A stretch of 64,000 nucleotides of DNA from Dermacentor variabilis (lineage: Eukaryota > Arthropoda > Arachnida > Ixodida > Ixodidae), in NCBI RefSeq assembly GCF_050947875.1, contig NW_027460335.1:10782428-10846427 (forward strand), read 5' to 3'. Shown here one piece after another: positions 1 through 12,539 of the stretch. The translations under genes and the position numbers were made by a program. The first letter of the stretch is position 1. Each line of letters opens with the position of its first letter. Below the pieces are notes generated by a model. That model searched no databases, was not told the DNA's origin, and saw nothing but the letters and a program-made list of their open reading frames with translations.

Positions 1-221
1 GAAAGTGCGCATTAACATATGTTGCATGATGACTAGGGTACCTATTTGTCATTTTCTCGGGGACTGCATTTCACCCGCTAACTCAACAAGTAATCGCTCA
101 GCGCAAGACGCGCCTGCGTTATTAGAACCTACTGGAGTATTATCGATGGGTCTATGTCTTGTCTGTTGTCACCGAAGGTTGTGTAATATGACTGCATGCG
201 TGACGCGAATTGTGCAGTACT

Positions 222-437
222 TTCTGGAAGACGCGTTGGCACCAGTGATTACTCTGGAAACTTCGATGACTGATCTGATCTGCTCTTCAGCGGCAGATCA
301 GATTTCAATGACGCAGAGTGTATTCGCCGCTATTGTTGTGCGTTGAGTGTACCTTGCTTTTGTGGGCATAGCTTCGCCCCATCAAATGGTATTCACAGTT
401 TCACTGCTGTGTTTTTCATGTTCACTACTACGTGACA
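222..437 (+). repeat. 5' LTR-like end of the gypsy remnant
   Basis: This stretch aligns by eye with 1978-2212. Shared blocks include a GGAAGACGCG/AGAAGACACG start, GCACCAG-GATTACT, GAAACTTCGATGAC, GCAGATCAGATTTC/GCAAATCAGATTTC and the GGGCA(T/C)AG-TTCGCCC motif before an A-rich tract. It ends near a CTACTACGTGACA block that the 3' copy repeats as CTACTACGAGACGA. The left limit is uncertain. Confidence 0.5.
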
Positions 438-438
438 T

Positions 439-1600
439 TTGTTGCCGGTGCTAGTCTGTTCATGTACCGAAACACCCCCGCAAAGCCACGATCCGTGCTC
501 GAACAGCGAAGAATACCCCAACGTCGCCAGGGACCAGCAAGCCAGCCTCAGATTTTTAGGACGGCTCCCGGAACATGGACTTCTGCCTAAGACGACCAGG
601 AAGATTGTGGCCAACTCAACAACCAGAATGCCAGCCCCAACGTCCTCCATCGTGCTTCAACAACCCAGGGAGCCACCTACCTTCATGGAGCTTCGTCGGA
701 GGCTCCGAAAACCTACTTCGAAACCCTCGAAAAGACCTCAACCTTCAACAACTGGACCTCGGCGGATAAGCTATGCCGTGTGTAGTTCTCATTGGAATAT
801 GCCGCGAGGACATGGTTCGAGAACCGGGAGTCCAGCCTTACAACATGGGACCTCTTCCGTAGTAACTACCTGGGCACCTTCGCCAGCTTTTGTCCGAAAA
901 GAAAGAGCCAAACGTATGCTGGAAACTCGAGGGCAACTGACCAATCAGAGCTACGTTAACTTCACGGAAGAGATGACATGTCTTTTCAGGCACGCCATCC
1001 CGGAAACGTCGGCAAAAAGAAAAGATCCACTTCCTGATGCCAGCCGCAGAGGAAGAACTTTTCGGCGGACTGACCCGCAACTCGCCGAAGACCCTAGCTG
1101 AGTTCTTGACAGAGGCAACGACGATTGAGAAATGTTTTGAAAGGCACACTAGACAATATAACCGCCAAGTGCTCACGAAGCCTACGTGATGGCCTCCGAG
1201 AGACCATCACGGCCATTGCGCGCGAGCAACTGCGCAAGATATTGTCTTCGTCGCCACCCCAAGTGTCATCGGTCAGTGACATGGTCAACAGGAACTACAG
1301 TGGTCATTTGGAGTTCCTCAGGTTAAGACAAAATCGCCCCAACCCCAGCCAGAAGCCATGATGTACGCCGTCGTCTCATCCAGTCATGGTCCCCCTCCGC
1401 GCCCGAGCCAGGGCGCCGCAGCGCCCCAATTCCGTGGTCCAACGCCACCGCTGCCAGCATGCCCGACCGTCGCCCAGTGAAGCATTCCAAGGAAGACCGG
1501 CGTTTGGCTCGCCCCCGACCACCGTCCGGTCTGCTATCACTGCGGAGAAGCGGACCGCGTCATGCGAGTTAAAAGACGAAGTTGAAAGCGTCATAGCTTA
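439..1600 (+). pseudogene. gag remnant of Ty3/gypsy element
   Basis: Read across frames, this resembles tick gypsy Gag. A REPPTFHG-type opening near 676-700 is followed by segments like TWDLFRSNYLGTF (about 847-885) and AEFLTEATTIEKCFERH (about 1098-1148). A stretch like LRETITAIAREQLRKIL follows (about 1195-1243). Near 1530-1560 the motif VCYHCGEAD is the first half of a CCHC zinc knuckle whose last Cys/His part is lost. Frame changes and stops mean no intact protein. Family assignment rests on motif order and on the RNase H remnant immediately downstream. Confidence 0.6.
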
Positions 1601-1686
1601 CGGTAGCCTACCACTGTAAAAAGCGGGAGCGAATTATTTTATGACGAGGAAAGGCAATAAATTGAGCCACGAAGAAATTTCGGCCT

Positions 1687-1980
1687 TTGATATGCCGCAG
1701 GCACTTCAAAGCCGTAAGCGACCACAAAACATTGTGTTGGCTGGCATACTTAAAGGATCTATCAGGTCGCCTAGCCCGATGGAGTCTCAGACTCCAGGAA
1801 TCCGAAATCAACGTGGTGTATACGTCCAGGAAAAAGCATTCTTCCGCCGACTGCCTGTCGCGCGCTCCTATTCACCGGCCAAAGCAAGACGAGCTGGAAA
1901 ACGACATCTTCCTAGAAACAACTGCAGACAACTTCGCCGAACAGCCACGAGTAGACCCGAAGGTACGAAGCCTTGCGAAG
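1687..1980 (+). pseudogene. RNase H C-terminal fragment of Ty3/gypsy pol
   Basis: The 100-residue frame contains [29 protein letters not shown] and [12 protein letters not shown]. These are the classic end of a Ty3/gypsy RT-RNase H module (usual form: [38 protein letters not shown]). The first residues of RNase H and the whole RT are deleted. The frame runs into the 3' LTR-like repeat, so integrase is missing as well. Confidence 0.75.
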
Positions 1981-2212
1981 ACTTTCTAGAAGACACGCGG
2001 GCACCAGCGATTACTCCAGAAACTTCGATGACATGCATAGAAGCCGACGTTCTTGAGGCGGCAAATCAGATTTCGACGATCGCCGACTATATTTGGCGCT
2101 ATAGTTGCAGTTTGAGTGTAAGTTGCTATTTGGGCACAGGTTCGCCCTATAAAAAGTTATTCCGTTTCGCTTCTTAGTTGTTCAATGTCCCTACTACGAG
2201 ACGACAGAGAAA
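1978..2212 (+). repeat. 3' LTR-like end of the gypsy remnant
   Basis: Partner of 222-437. It follows the RNase H fragment directly, and contains a TTCGCCCTATAAAAAG block that could be the TATA/R-region part of the LTR. The two copies differ at many positions, which points to an old insertion. Confidence 0.5.
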
Positions 2213-3845
2213 CCTACGCACTAACACTCTTGAAGTACGATTACTGCGTGGTGAATAGGGCGATGGCATGGACAGGCCGCTGTATGGGTGACTGCGTGGA
2301 GTCTCAATTAACTTTATGATTTAGAAACATAGTGCGAATAGTACAAAATGAAAGCAACCTCAAATGGGCCTGTCTTTTCTTTAATTGAAAAGGTGCGAGC
2401 AAAATTTGTGTGACACGGAAGAGTTTCTTGGACGCACTTGCAGGTTTTCGACGTAATGGATCTACCGTAAAGCTACGCTGTAGCTGTTCCGATGCAGATA
2501 ACGTGCATTACATATGAGACGGCATCTGAAGCTATCTAAAAAGTGATTCTGGTCATGTTGATAATAGTTATCTTATTAAGGCTGTCCAAAGCTGTAGGAT
2601 GGCTGAAGACACTATGGGGAACTGTCAAGGTCGCCTGCTTTGCGCGAGGCTCAGAGCGGTATTCACACGGCGGCACGACTCACCATTCTGAATAGCTACC
2701 CAGGAGCGCTAGTTTTCGGACGTCAAGAGACAGGCAGACGCGACTAGCGGACGATACGCGGCACGGGGCCTCTCGGTAAACGCTGAATTTCGCTTTTTTT
2801 TTTCTACTTTTACGCACAAGTGCTAAATGTCGTTCAAATTCACCGAAAATGTATCGTGTACCTAGGCGCGTTCCAACCCGGTGCGTGCGTGAGATTCCGA
2901 AACCAAGATGTTAGGACCACGGAGAATTGACACTACATCGTGCGACCCCGCAAACGGCGGAGAAATCAATGGATTTCTTAGGCATGCAGGGCGCTCTGAA
3001 CCGTACATTTCAGCGACGAGGTAACCTCGCCGCCTGCGAGATTATCTGACTGAGCTATGTCGAATGCTCGGTTGCGATAGCTGGAAGTACAAATCCTTCC
3101 CCCTTTTCTTTTTTTCCCTTTTTTAATTATTGTGTATCTGAATTTGACATTCTCCAGTGCACTACATATGTGGCTTGGAGTGGCGCATGTGCGCGTGATA
3201 GTGATTTTTGCCGCGGACACAATTTGATTACACAACATTCGGGGAAAAAACACTCAAGAGATAGAATCAACGATAACATTCGAGTAAATTCTAAATAACG
3301 CCGGCGCGTCTTTCACAGCGGGATAACATTATGTTGTAAGCGGGCGATGTAGTCCCCGGTAAAGGATGAATAACTGCTGGTGTGAATACGTCGTGAATAT
3401 GTCTACGTACCCTTTTATTCGCCCAGAAGTTTAGTCACCGCTTCTCCTCTTCGCTCTACTCAGTTAATAAACTAGGTTTACTTCGCTATAATAGAATTTT
3501 ATTCGACTGTTATACCTGCTCTTTATTATTCTACTAAGACATTCCAACAAAAATTGTGTTACTTACGTTCACTGTACGTGACAGACGGTGAGGGGGATGC
3601 TGTGACAAAATAACGGGTTACTTTTAGAAAACAGTGTTGAAGACACCAGTTCAATAGGCAAGAATTACAACTTTTAAGGGCCGACAAGAGTCATAGGCAT
3701 AGCAAAGCAAATACACATAATAAAACATGTGCTCTACAACCTTTCTAGAAAAAATAACAGGGTGTGCGCGCAACGAATGCGTACTCGCTAGCAGATGACG
3801 AATTTACAATGACAGCCAAATAGAAAACGTGGTATCGTATGATTG
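2213..3845. other. Unassigned intergenic DNA
   Basis: I see no coding frame with a recognisable domain, no tandem repeat of note and no transposon end. Short poly-T and AT-rich runs (near 2795-2806 and 3110-3130) are the only low-complexity features. Confidence 0.4.
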
Positions 3846-4066
3846 AATTTGAATTCTGGAGTGTCACGCGCCTCAAACACGATTTGATTATGAGCCACAA
3901 CGTTGTTGGGGACTCCACGCTACTTTTCTTTACGAGGGGATCCCTAACGTGGCTCCAATGCACGGGACACGGGGTATTTGCAATTCGCCCCTATCGAAAT
4001 GCGGCCAGGATTTGAGTGCGCGAGCTCGCGCTTAGCAGCGCAACACCACCGCCCTTAAGCTTCCGC
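3846..4066 (-). mobile_element. Degenerate Ruka-like tRNA-derived SINE
   Basis: The sequence follows the same order as the well-preserved SINE at 21695-21928: a GATTATGAG-CAC block, a GACTCC block, CACGGG, then TTCGCCCCTATCGAAATGCGGCC, and a final tRNA-like head with GCGCTTAGCAGC-CAACACCACCG. The head is on the right, so the element reads on the minus strand. It is strongly diverged and I could not find its target duplication. Confidence 0.6.
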
Positions 4067-4069
4067 TGA

Positions 4070-7000
4070 AGCTGTGTTATTAGATCCATGCGTGAAATAT
4101 ATATTTCTGTGGCAAAATGATGCATATATAACTTTGCAGTTTAACTAAAACAGTATTTTAGCAGTGTACATGCGCAATCAGTATCAGCGCCCGCAGAGAA
4201 AGTACGCTGAAAATAGCGCGCAGTGCGTCACTGGCCCGATCCAGTTCTCTCGCAGGGCCCTAACACAATTTTTCCATACGCGGCGCCTCAGCCGGAGAAC
4301 GCCGTCGGGCCCACTCAACCTTGTTCTTGTACACTCTGGGCGCAGTCCTTGAGCGACGCGGTATCTCATACGCGTAACGGGTTCTCAACGACAACATACT
4401 GCTGCGTCCCAAAGCCGCAGTCGAGGCTGAAAAAAACAAAACGCAAACGCACCGAAGCTGCGATTTCGGGCAAACGGGAATTCCGACGCACGTCAGCTTC
4501 ATCCCGCAAAAGAACGCGCCAACTACGCCAAGAATACGCCCGATGATCACGAGGCCTGTCTCACGGAAATGCGTGAATCCATTTCGTAGCCGCAGAATCA
4601 GCGATTATCGGTTTAGTTAAATCGCAGGGCACGTCGACATAGTGTTATTTACAATTGACACTCCCTAGTCCTTTGTTTTTACCACCATGCTTTGAGGTGA
4701 TGAATAGTTCCGTCTTACGTAGTACTTCGACGAACATGCAATGCACGACTTGGTTAATTCATGCCTGCTTTCACGCCTGCTTTTCAGGTGCTGCTTAGAG
4801 CTTCCACACATCCCTAAGATTAGTTTAGTTTACGCACACGTGATAGAAGTTATTTAAATTATGAGGTTGTTATACTGCCTACCTACAGTCACTCGGAGCC
4901 GCTGGTTACGATGAGTTAGTAACTGAGGCCATCGCTTTTCTAGCTAAAATTCATGAATCGTTAGTGCCCACTCAAATTATAAAAGGTGTAGGTAATCCCT
5001 AAGCAAGGAAACAAGCAGAATTAATATCCAGGCGTTATATGTCTATGTGATCGTGGTTCGGCATCCGTTAACTGACTTACCCGCCGACTAAGTTGGGCCT
5101 ATCTGACGTAGAATGTAGAATGTATTGACGGCACTCAACAGATGCGAACATTTGCGCCCTGCAAGCCATTGCTATCCTCTCCAATAGGCCAGACGCACTT
5201 CTAAGATAGGACTCGCTTCCGAGGCAGATGACGGCGAGCATATGAGCCCTATTGATCTGAAAGCGGTTGAGCCCCGGAACCCCAACCATCAGCAAAACCG
5301 CGGCATGGCCGCTTCCGTCACCAACCTGGAGGTACAGTGGCCAAGAATATTTATGAACAACGGTATCTGAAAAAAGTTGAATATATCCGCAGGCTCATAA
5401 CGGAGTTTACTGTTCGCATTTTCAGCCTCTGCTAGCATACGCGAACAACATAGTGATGTACGCTTTGCTGGCTACTTTACAAGGCTGCTCGGAAATTCAA
5501 CGGTTTACAAGATCCCGTGGTCCCTAAACTCTTATGTTTGATTGTACATTCCACTTGAGTAGCCGGATGCGCATCTGCCAGGCTGCCTTTCCTCGTGGGG
5601 TAGTGAGCCGCTGCATTGTTACACTTCGCTTTCGTTGAATGCAAGTGCCGATCCAGACACCAGTTCGCTTTATGCGTGTCTGAACGTGTTTTTATAAGTA
5701 CGGCTAAACCTGGACTCAATGCAGTCAAAGTCTCCATGGGCCAATTTTTATAATGATGTCGCATCACAGTGGCTCCTTTGGAACCACTGTAACAAGGCTG
5801 TCAGTCTTGTTCTGCATGTTTGCCTGTTGGCGAATCACGAAGTGGACGTAACAAGGCGTTTTTAACACATCTGTGGGAATGAGATGGAAATCACTATTAA
5901 GTGTGTTGTCAACGTGGATAATTTTAGATAAGTGTATATGTCACCATTGGGGCGTTCATAGTGCAATCCGAACCTAAAATACATTTACCCCGCTCGAATG
6001 GTACATGCATTTGACGATATATTCGGATGTATGATTAAACCTTGAATCTCATGTTTCGTACGTGTCGCTACTTGCTACCATACATGCAATTATATCTGCA
6101 CCAAGAGACATCTAACCCCTCGGTGATTATGCTATCAGCATTTTTCGGAAATTTCCCTCAGTCAGTGGCATGTATCTTTGTAACTATTTATCTATGTGCG
6201 TATATCTGCGTCTAACCACATTACGGCAACGTTATACCCATGGGCACAAAGTGGTCTGCTGTGATGATGAATCGGGTTCAATACAAGCCATCGGATCAGC
6301 TTGATCGACTGGGTATGCAACTCCTGATGTGTAGTGCTTTTCAATTGACGTTTTTGACGCGAACTTGAGATCACTCGGTATTCAACTCTGGGTGTGTTCT
6401 ATTATCCAACAGCCATTTTTCGCGACCAATTGCGTCACTAGCTATCTGCCACCGTGTGTGTGCCGCTCTTCAGTCAACCTCTTTGATGCAAATCTGTGTT
6501 ATTCGGCATGTTCCACCTTTCATTATAATGATTATACAAAATATATCAAACCACCAACCATAATACAGATTGCTAATAGAAATAAATACACCAGTCATCT
6601 TGATAAAATGAATACACCGCCAATTTTCAAGATCGTGATCCAAGTCGGCGGAAATATCTATGGGTTACGATTACGACAAATTTTCACGGATGCGCTTAAT
6701 TTTCCCGTTATTCAAAGAAGTGTTCGTCAATTTCAAGCTTGTTCTGCTGAGTCCGCTTGGTACAAGACATTTAATTAAAATTTGCAAATTTGGATCCACC
6801 CATCAGCAGCATGAAAGGTCGAGCTCCGAAATTTTACAGATTTCTTGTTCGGGAAGCATTTCCAAAATTAGAGATTGCCGCAGAACTAATTTTCAAAGCT
6901 AAGCGTTTGTCCAGTTCAAGTTGTTGAATATTTTGGCTTCGCACTGCGCTCTTCTAGCATTCTTGTTACCTCAGAATAGGGAGCTACCTCCCTAGAAATG

Positions 7001-10000
7001 TTTTACTCAAGCCTTCTGTCTACAGAGCCGTAAAATATTTTTGAACGGCCACTCTGTATTTCGTAAACATATTAATGAGCTTACTACGTTGTTTTGTGCT
7101 ACTTTCATGCGGATGAAACTTCCCTTCAACACTAAGCATTATAATTTGCAAGGCTTTGTTTGGAAAACTACAAGCAGCGCTTGTGCTAGGGCTAAATAAA
7201 TCTAGTGGCTGCATTCGAGTAATCGTAGCAGCTTTCAGCACCCTCTGAGCAGACGCCAGCTGTCACTTTTGATGCACAATGGAAGTAGTGCGCATCAGTC
7301 GAGGAAGCGTTTCACCGCAAAAAGAAAACAAGTTTCCACTGCTGAAGCATTAGGGCATATATGGTGGCTTAAAATATTGCATTAGTATTCAGTTAGAAGG
7401 CAAACACTACTGCAGGCATAGAAACTCTCCAGCTTTTCTTTTTGTCTTTTTGACCAACTTGCAAAGCCAACTTTCTTTCTATGCCATCTCCTATACCGAA
7501 GGCTAGGAAATGCGTAGCAGTCACGCCAAGAGCCCCACGTCTCTGCTTTTTCTTCAACGCCATTTTTCGCAGCCAGACACACTTGAAGTTATAATTTTGC
7601 GCGTTCCCCATTACATGATTTAAGGAAGTTGCGTCCCATAATCTCTTCAAGTGCATGGCTTGCGTTGTTTTCGCTAGTAGGAAGCAAGAGTCCCACCGAA
7701 TGGAAGGGTGCAATATATTTTGTTTATAAATTGAAATGTTTTAGTACTTTAGCGCAATTTGACACTCTGCAGACGCTATCGTCAGTGCGTAATTCACAGC
7801 GCGCGCCTGTCTTTATGCAATACCGAAACCCGGTGAGGGGCCCTTTTGAGCCATACCAGAATTGCAAGAAGATGAGGGAGAACCTCACGACCTTTCCCGC
7901 TTCAGTCGCTGCATGGGGAACACACTTCAAGAATTATGCATTGGCTAGAATGGCAGCCCAATACAATTGCAATTAAGATTTTGCAGTATCTTTGGTGTTT
8001 CTATAAATATATTTATAAAGGCATAATTTATAAATTGCGACACCTGCACGTGATCTGCTTAGATCCCTTACATGTAATATTTACGTGCCACAATGTATTA
8101 TTTTACTTCTTGCGAAGGTTGGTTGAACATGAAAGAAACTTCGTTATTCGAAAACAGTGAAAAAGACAAAATATAAAATATAGGTAAGTATTTTTAACCT
8201 ATAGTGTTAAAGGTAAATGTGGAGTATCGTATAGAGCCCTAATATACCTAGCATGTGTAACGCCGGATGCGCTCTCATCAAACCCTATGTCAACTTTGGG
8301 TTCTGCAGAAAAAACAGAGAGCCACACACACGCTGTTCCTGAGTCCTATTTTTTAGCAGAATACAATATATAGCGCACTAAATCACGTCAAGTGTACAAA
8401 ATGTCAAGTTCTTTCGCAAATCAATACTTACATTGGTATGTGTATGGCACAGAGAATGCCAAAAATATAAGCAAAACATCCAGCAATGTCTTCATTTTAA
8501 TTCGGCTAGTTCCCTTAGACGTCAACTGTAAAGAAATATCAGCCTGTAAGAAATGTCAAGAATCTGAGGTGCAGCACCTTCTGTCGTGAAGGTGGAATTT
8601 ATACTATTTTCACACGGCCAGCTGTCATCACGCCAACAAATTGTGTCCTAGCGCGATAAACCTACAAACCGTTGTTCTCATGTTGCAGCCTAACCAATGT
8701 CCACGCCATCTGGCGGATGAAAATTTTTAACAAAAGACGAGCTGGTCTTGTTGACGGTGTAGTTCGACGTACCGACAGGCTGACAGATTTAACACTGATT
8801 TCTGTCATACGTTCGGACATTTGTACACGTCCATCCCAAATTATTGAAGCTACGCATTTGAGAAGAACTGAAGACAAACGCACCAATGAAGAACCATAGG
8901 TAAGACTTCGCATAAAAAAAAATTTACGATCGCCCAGAAATGTTCACGTTTCTTTGCCGCAATCAGTACACAAATTGAGAGAGAAAGGACGATGCATTTC
9001 AAAATTTTCATGCCAGTTTTACGAAATTAAGAAGTTCGCAACAACTTCTCGGCGACACTACTTAGTTGCTTATAACACAAAAACAATGTCGTAAAGGGAC
9101 TTTCACATAATCTCCGAGGTGTGCCTCCAATATTTGAAGTAGCTCTATAGAACAGCCAGGGCAGCGTTCTCGCTTCTGTCGCATGTATGCGCGTTTTTGC
9201 GTGCGATTTAGCCTTATCCTCTAGCGTTTGCATGCATATATAATGGTGCACACAATGTTTTGAGCAAAACGGGCAGTTAACGTGAAATGAAATCTATGGA
9301 ATTATTTGTGTGTGTGCCGAAAAATTACAACAGACTTCCGGAGGTCTGGTCTCGTGCACAACGGATCTTTGACGCCTGGAGCACCCGATCTGCATGCTTC
9401 AGTGCGTCCGCCTTGTGAGTCGCTCTGCATCGGTGAGGGCGCTGTTCCTCCTGTGCAACGTTTGACGTTTGTATTACGTGCCACATCACGGCAATATGTC
9501 GCCTTTACGTATTCGTATTACATCATCTTTCAAGGAAGTCCAGCCCAACATTAAACCTAGCTACTCTATTTATTGCTTCCTTTTTGAACGAAAGAGCCAC
9601 TTCTTTTTTTTTCTTCGAGAGAGAAGCTATTGGAAGCGATAGTCTCTGGGCATTAAAGTGGTCAAAATCTATCGCATCGACATGTTAATAAAAATGAATT
9701 TTGTGTGTACTAATCCCGCTCCTAACTGACGTATCCAAGGAAGAAGACTTGCATTATCAAGAAACAGCTGGATGTACAGCTGTTTTGTTTCAACATTAAC
9801 ATAATATTTAAACACCTATTGCTTAAAGTACAAATCTGCCCATTCCACTGGATCACTGCAAGAGGCGAGCATTACACGCAGTGGAAATCAAAATATATGA
9901 AGACCTTAAGAGCAAAATATTAGTACTCAACTTTTTAACTCATTAGATTATCACAGATATTGCATTCCATCTCATAAAGCCTGTAATTGTAAAAAGTATA

Positions 10001-10785
10001 TCCCCTGAAAATAAACTTGGCCATCCCAGGTCCTTGCACAAACAGACTAATTTTGAAACAACAAGCAGTATTGTAGTTTATGCCGTCAAAATTCACGGTT
10101 GTTCGACAAATCCTTTTAGAACACCGACTGTTTTTATTTATTGAAGGTAAAAATGTTACTGGAATACCAATGCAACATGACTGGAGATGGGCGAATATCA
10201 GCTGTTTCGAATACGAATAGTAAGCATCGCATTTTCAATCAAATATTGAATAGTCAATGCAGACGTGAATATTATACCAGAAATACTTATTTCGCCATAG
10301 CAAGGCACTACGCTTACTGCGCAATCTTTGCTGTACTTTCTAGTGCAAAATAATGATGTGAGCGAATTATCACGGCACCTTACGATTATTTTATGCACGC
10401 CAACGGAAATGGCACACTTGGTTTGTGTCTACCGCACTCTGACTCGAATTGCAACGGTGCAGAACCCACACTTGATCGGTGTCGGAGAAAGCGTGACTGC
10501 GCCGTACGTATGGCTGCTCGTCAGAGAAATCTGAATCTGGTAAATGGGACATGTCCGTGCGTCTTCTGTTCGAAACAAGCAAGGCGCATGAAGACCTACT
10601 TTCTCGTATTAGCCCAAGCGTCTCGCGCATGCGCATACTCTACATATTGAAGTCATGGGTCATAAATGCAGCATCTGCTCTAGCGGAAACGCACTTATTC
10701 ATTTACAACTACTTTCCAGTGGTGGAGTAGAGGGTCATAGAGTATTCGCAGCACATACTCTATCGAACGCGGAAATGCTCATCGA
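4070..10785. other. Unassigned intergenic DNA
   Basis: This is the longest stretch without a recognisable element. Open frames here are short and have no motif I know. 9302-9560 is somewhat GC-richer but carries no domain. Introns, distant regulatory DNA or decayed repeats cannot be told apart by eye. Confidence 0.35.
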
Positions 10786-11066
10786 CTACGAAGGAAGGAA
10801 GGAAAAAGTGGAGACGGGAGGCAGGGAGGTTAACCAGTTTAGCTTAACCGGTTTGCTACCCTACACATGGGAGCGGGATGTGGGGATGAAAGATGGGAAG
10901 AAGAGATAGAGAGCACATAACACGTTACACACATCGTTAGTTACAGTCTGTCACTCTTGCGCGGTACGTGACATCACTGTCACAGCCACTTGTCCAATCC
11001 CGTCTCCTTCATAAACCGAAGTAGTCCCTTCGTCGCCTTCAGCTGCAATGTGAAAATAGTTGCAAC

Positions 11067-11895
11067 TTACAATGATCTATTGTCAAGGTGTGCTAGAACG
11101 GATGCCAGGGACTGTCTCTGAACATTGTATTCACGAAAGTCGCATAGATTGTGTTCCAGCATCTCCTCGCAAATACAGGCATTGCAGCGAGCGTTGTCGG
11201 CCATTCCAGTGCGAAACGAGTAAGATTTCGTGAAGGCCAGCCCTAGCCATAAGCGATAAAGCAGGGTCGCCTCACATAGGCGGAGTCCAGTTGGCATACA
11301 GAGAGGCATCAAAGAGGGCAGGTCGTATTGACGATTTCTCCGGTTGATCTGGCTGCTTGGTGTACACCATAGAGAGAGTGTGGTCTCCCCTGCAAGCACT
11401 CGAAATCTGCTGGCTGCGTCGGACCGTGAAAGTGGTATGGCCTCTTCCTGTGTGTCTTCAAGAGCTGCCCGAGCGGCTTTGTCGGCGTCTTCATTTCCTA
11501 TGACGCCGCAGTGACTTGGCAGCCACTGAAACGTCACGTGATGTCCTTTCTCATGCGATGTATGGAGTAGGCATCTAATATCAATCACGAGCTGCTCGAA
11601 TGGCCCGCGACGCAGAGCTGACAGTACAGATTGTAGGGCTGCCTTTGAGTCACTGCAAATTGACCATTGTCCAGGTGGTTTCCGATTTGATGAAACAAAG
11701 CGTAGCGCAAAGAGCAGCTAGTTCCGCAGATGTCGATGTCGTTGGGTGGCCAGTCCTAAAGCTGATGGTAATAGCTCTTGATGGGACGACCACAGCACCC
11801 GACGAACAGTGGATGTTTGTGGAACCATCAGTATAAATATGTGCACTGTCCGCGTACCTCTTGTGCAGAAGAAGCAGAGACAGTAGTTTCAGCAC
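11067..11895 (-). pseudogene. LINE RNase H domain, frameshifted
   Basis: Two minus-strand frames together give an RNase H fold. HIYTDGST holds the first catalytic Asp (about 11834-11857) and SAELAALCA the Glu. A CSDSKAAL-type segment follows across the frame change near 11640. WLPSHCGVIGNEDADKAA supplies the late His/Asp motif (about 11467-11520). Downstream, GLRLCEATLLYRLWLG and CNACICEEMLEHNLCDF form the Cys-rich tail common in I-like LINEs. RNase H removes the RNA strand of the cDNA hybrid during target-primed reverse transcription. The frameshift means it is not functional. Confidence 0.8.
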
Positions 11896-11919
11896 AGGCG
11901 ACGACAGCTCAGACTTTCA

Positions 11920-12030
11920 GCAAGCCCAATAAGAGCGAGGTTGAATAGCGTCGGGCTGAGCGTACCGCCTTGAAGAACGCCCCTGCTGGTATAGCGTCGC
12001 GTAGTTGGCCATCGTCAGTTAACACATAGA
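11920..12030 (-). pseudogene. LINE reverse transcriptase fragment (palm motif)
   Basis: One minus-strand frame reads TSRGVLQGGTLSPTLFNL, the conserved QGG-LSP-LFN motif that precedes the catalytic box in LINE reverse transcriptases. A second frame upstream gives FYVLTDDGQLRDA, so a frame change lies between them. Only this part of RT survives. The next recognisable sequence on the strand is RNase H. Confidence 0.7.
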
Positions 12031-12186
12031 ATGATCTTGACGTAGTAGTTCTGCGGAAACCCGCAAGGTGACGAGAAGTAATGAATAAAGGGAAAATCAG
12101 CCATCCACCCGTTCGTAGCAATTGCTACAAAGAAAACCCATACGGGTTCCTCGACAGAAAAGCCTCATAGTTGAAGAAAAATTCGT

Positions 12187-12258
12187 CCTGGTCCGGGACT
12201 CGAACACGGGACCACCGCCTTTCCGGGGCAGCCGCTCTACCATCTGAGCTAACCAGGC
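12187..12258 (-). other. tRNA-like head, SINE copy 1 (not a functional tRNA)
   Basis: On the minus strand there is an A-box (TAGCTCAGATGG), a 5-bp anticodon-type stem CTGCC/GGCGG around CCGGAAA, and a B-box (GTGTTCGAGTCCC). CCTGGT/ACCAGG closes it like an acceptor stem. If folded as a tRNA the anticodon position reads GGA (Ser-type), but position 33 is C rather than the invariant U and the copy sits inside a SINE. I treat it as an internal pol III promoter remnant. Confidence 0.6.
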
Positions 12259-12467
12259 TGTTAGCAGATGGCTGGGCGAAGTCGAATTTGTCGACAACAC
12301 GAAGTAAAGACAAGAGTTTGACGTAGTAGTTCTGCAGAAACCCGCAAGGTGAAGAGAAGTAATGAATAAAGGGAAAATTAGACATCCACCCGTTCGTAGC
12401 AATTGCTACAAAGGAAACCCATACGGGTTCCTCGGGAGAAAAGCCTCATAGTTGAATAAAAATGCGT

Positions 12468-12539
12468 CCTGGTCCGGGACTCGGACCCGGGACCACAGCC
12501 TTTCCGGGGCAGCCGCTCTACCATCTGAGCTAACCAGGC
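12468..12539 (-). other. tRNA-like head, SINE copy 2
   Basis: Same layout as copy 1, with the B-box changed to GGTCCGAGTCCC and an extra change in the variable region. Two tandem pol III-type promoters 281 bp apart in the same orientation result. Confidence 0.6.

Larger units (their letters stand above)
222..2212 (+). mobile_element. Internally deleted Ty3/gypsy LTR retrotransposon remnant
   Basis: Two related segments (about 222-437 and 1978-2212) flank a short interior that codes for a broken Gag followed directly by the end of an RNase H domain. Protease, reverse transcriptase and integrase are missing, so the interior is about 1.5 kb instead of the 4-5 kb usual for such elements. Order (LTR, gag, pol fragment, LTR) gives the plus orientation. 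Boundaries are approximate because the LTR-like ends are diverged and I saw no clear target-site duplication. Confidence 0.7.
10786..12038 (-). mobile_element. 5'-truncated, internally deleted LINE (I/Jockey-like with RNase H)
   Basis: On the minus strand it carries a fragment of reverse transcriptase, then an RNase H domain, then a 3' UTR of about 270 bp. That UTR ends in a GAAG/TTCC repeat tail (10786-10806 on the plus strand). The RT fragment joins RNase H directly, so the catalytic (F/Y)ADD box and the thumb are deleted. The 5' side stops where the 281-bp SINE array begins at 12039. Presence of RNase H after RT places it among I/Jockey/LOA-type LINEs rather than RTE. Confidence 0.75.

Noticed and set aside
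4184..4550. Overlapping open frames on both strands as a gene
   Set aside because: Frames of similar length on both strands, no motif and no splice context; looks like chance.
9302..9554. Overlapping frames at a GC-richer patch
   Set aside because: No known domain on either strand and no repeat partner seen in the window.
12187..12258. A possible functional tRNA-Ser(GGA) gene
   Set aside because: Position 33 is not U, the sequence is part of a 281-bp repeat with a SINE tail, and a second copy has further changes. It is better read as a tRNA-derived SINE head.
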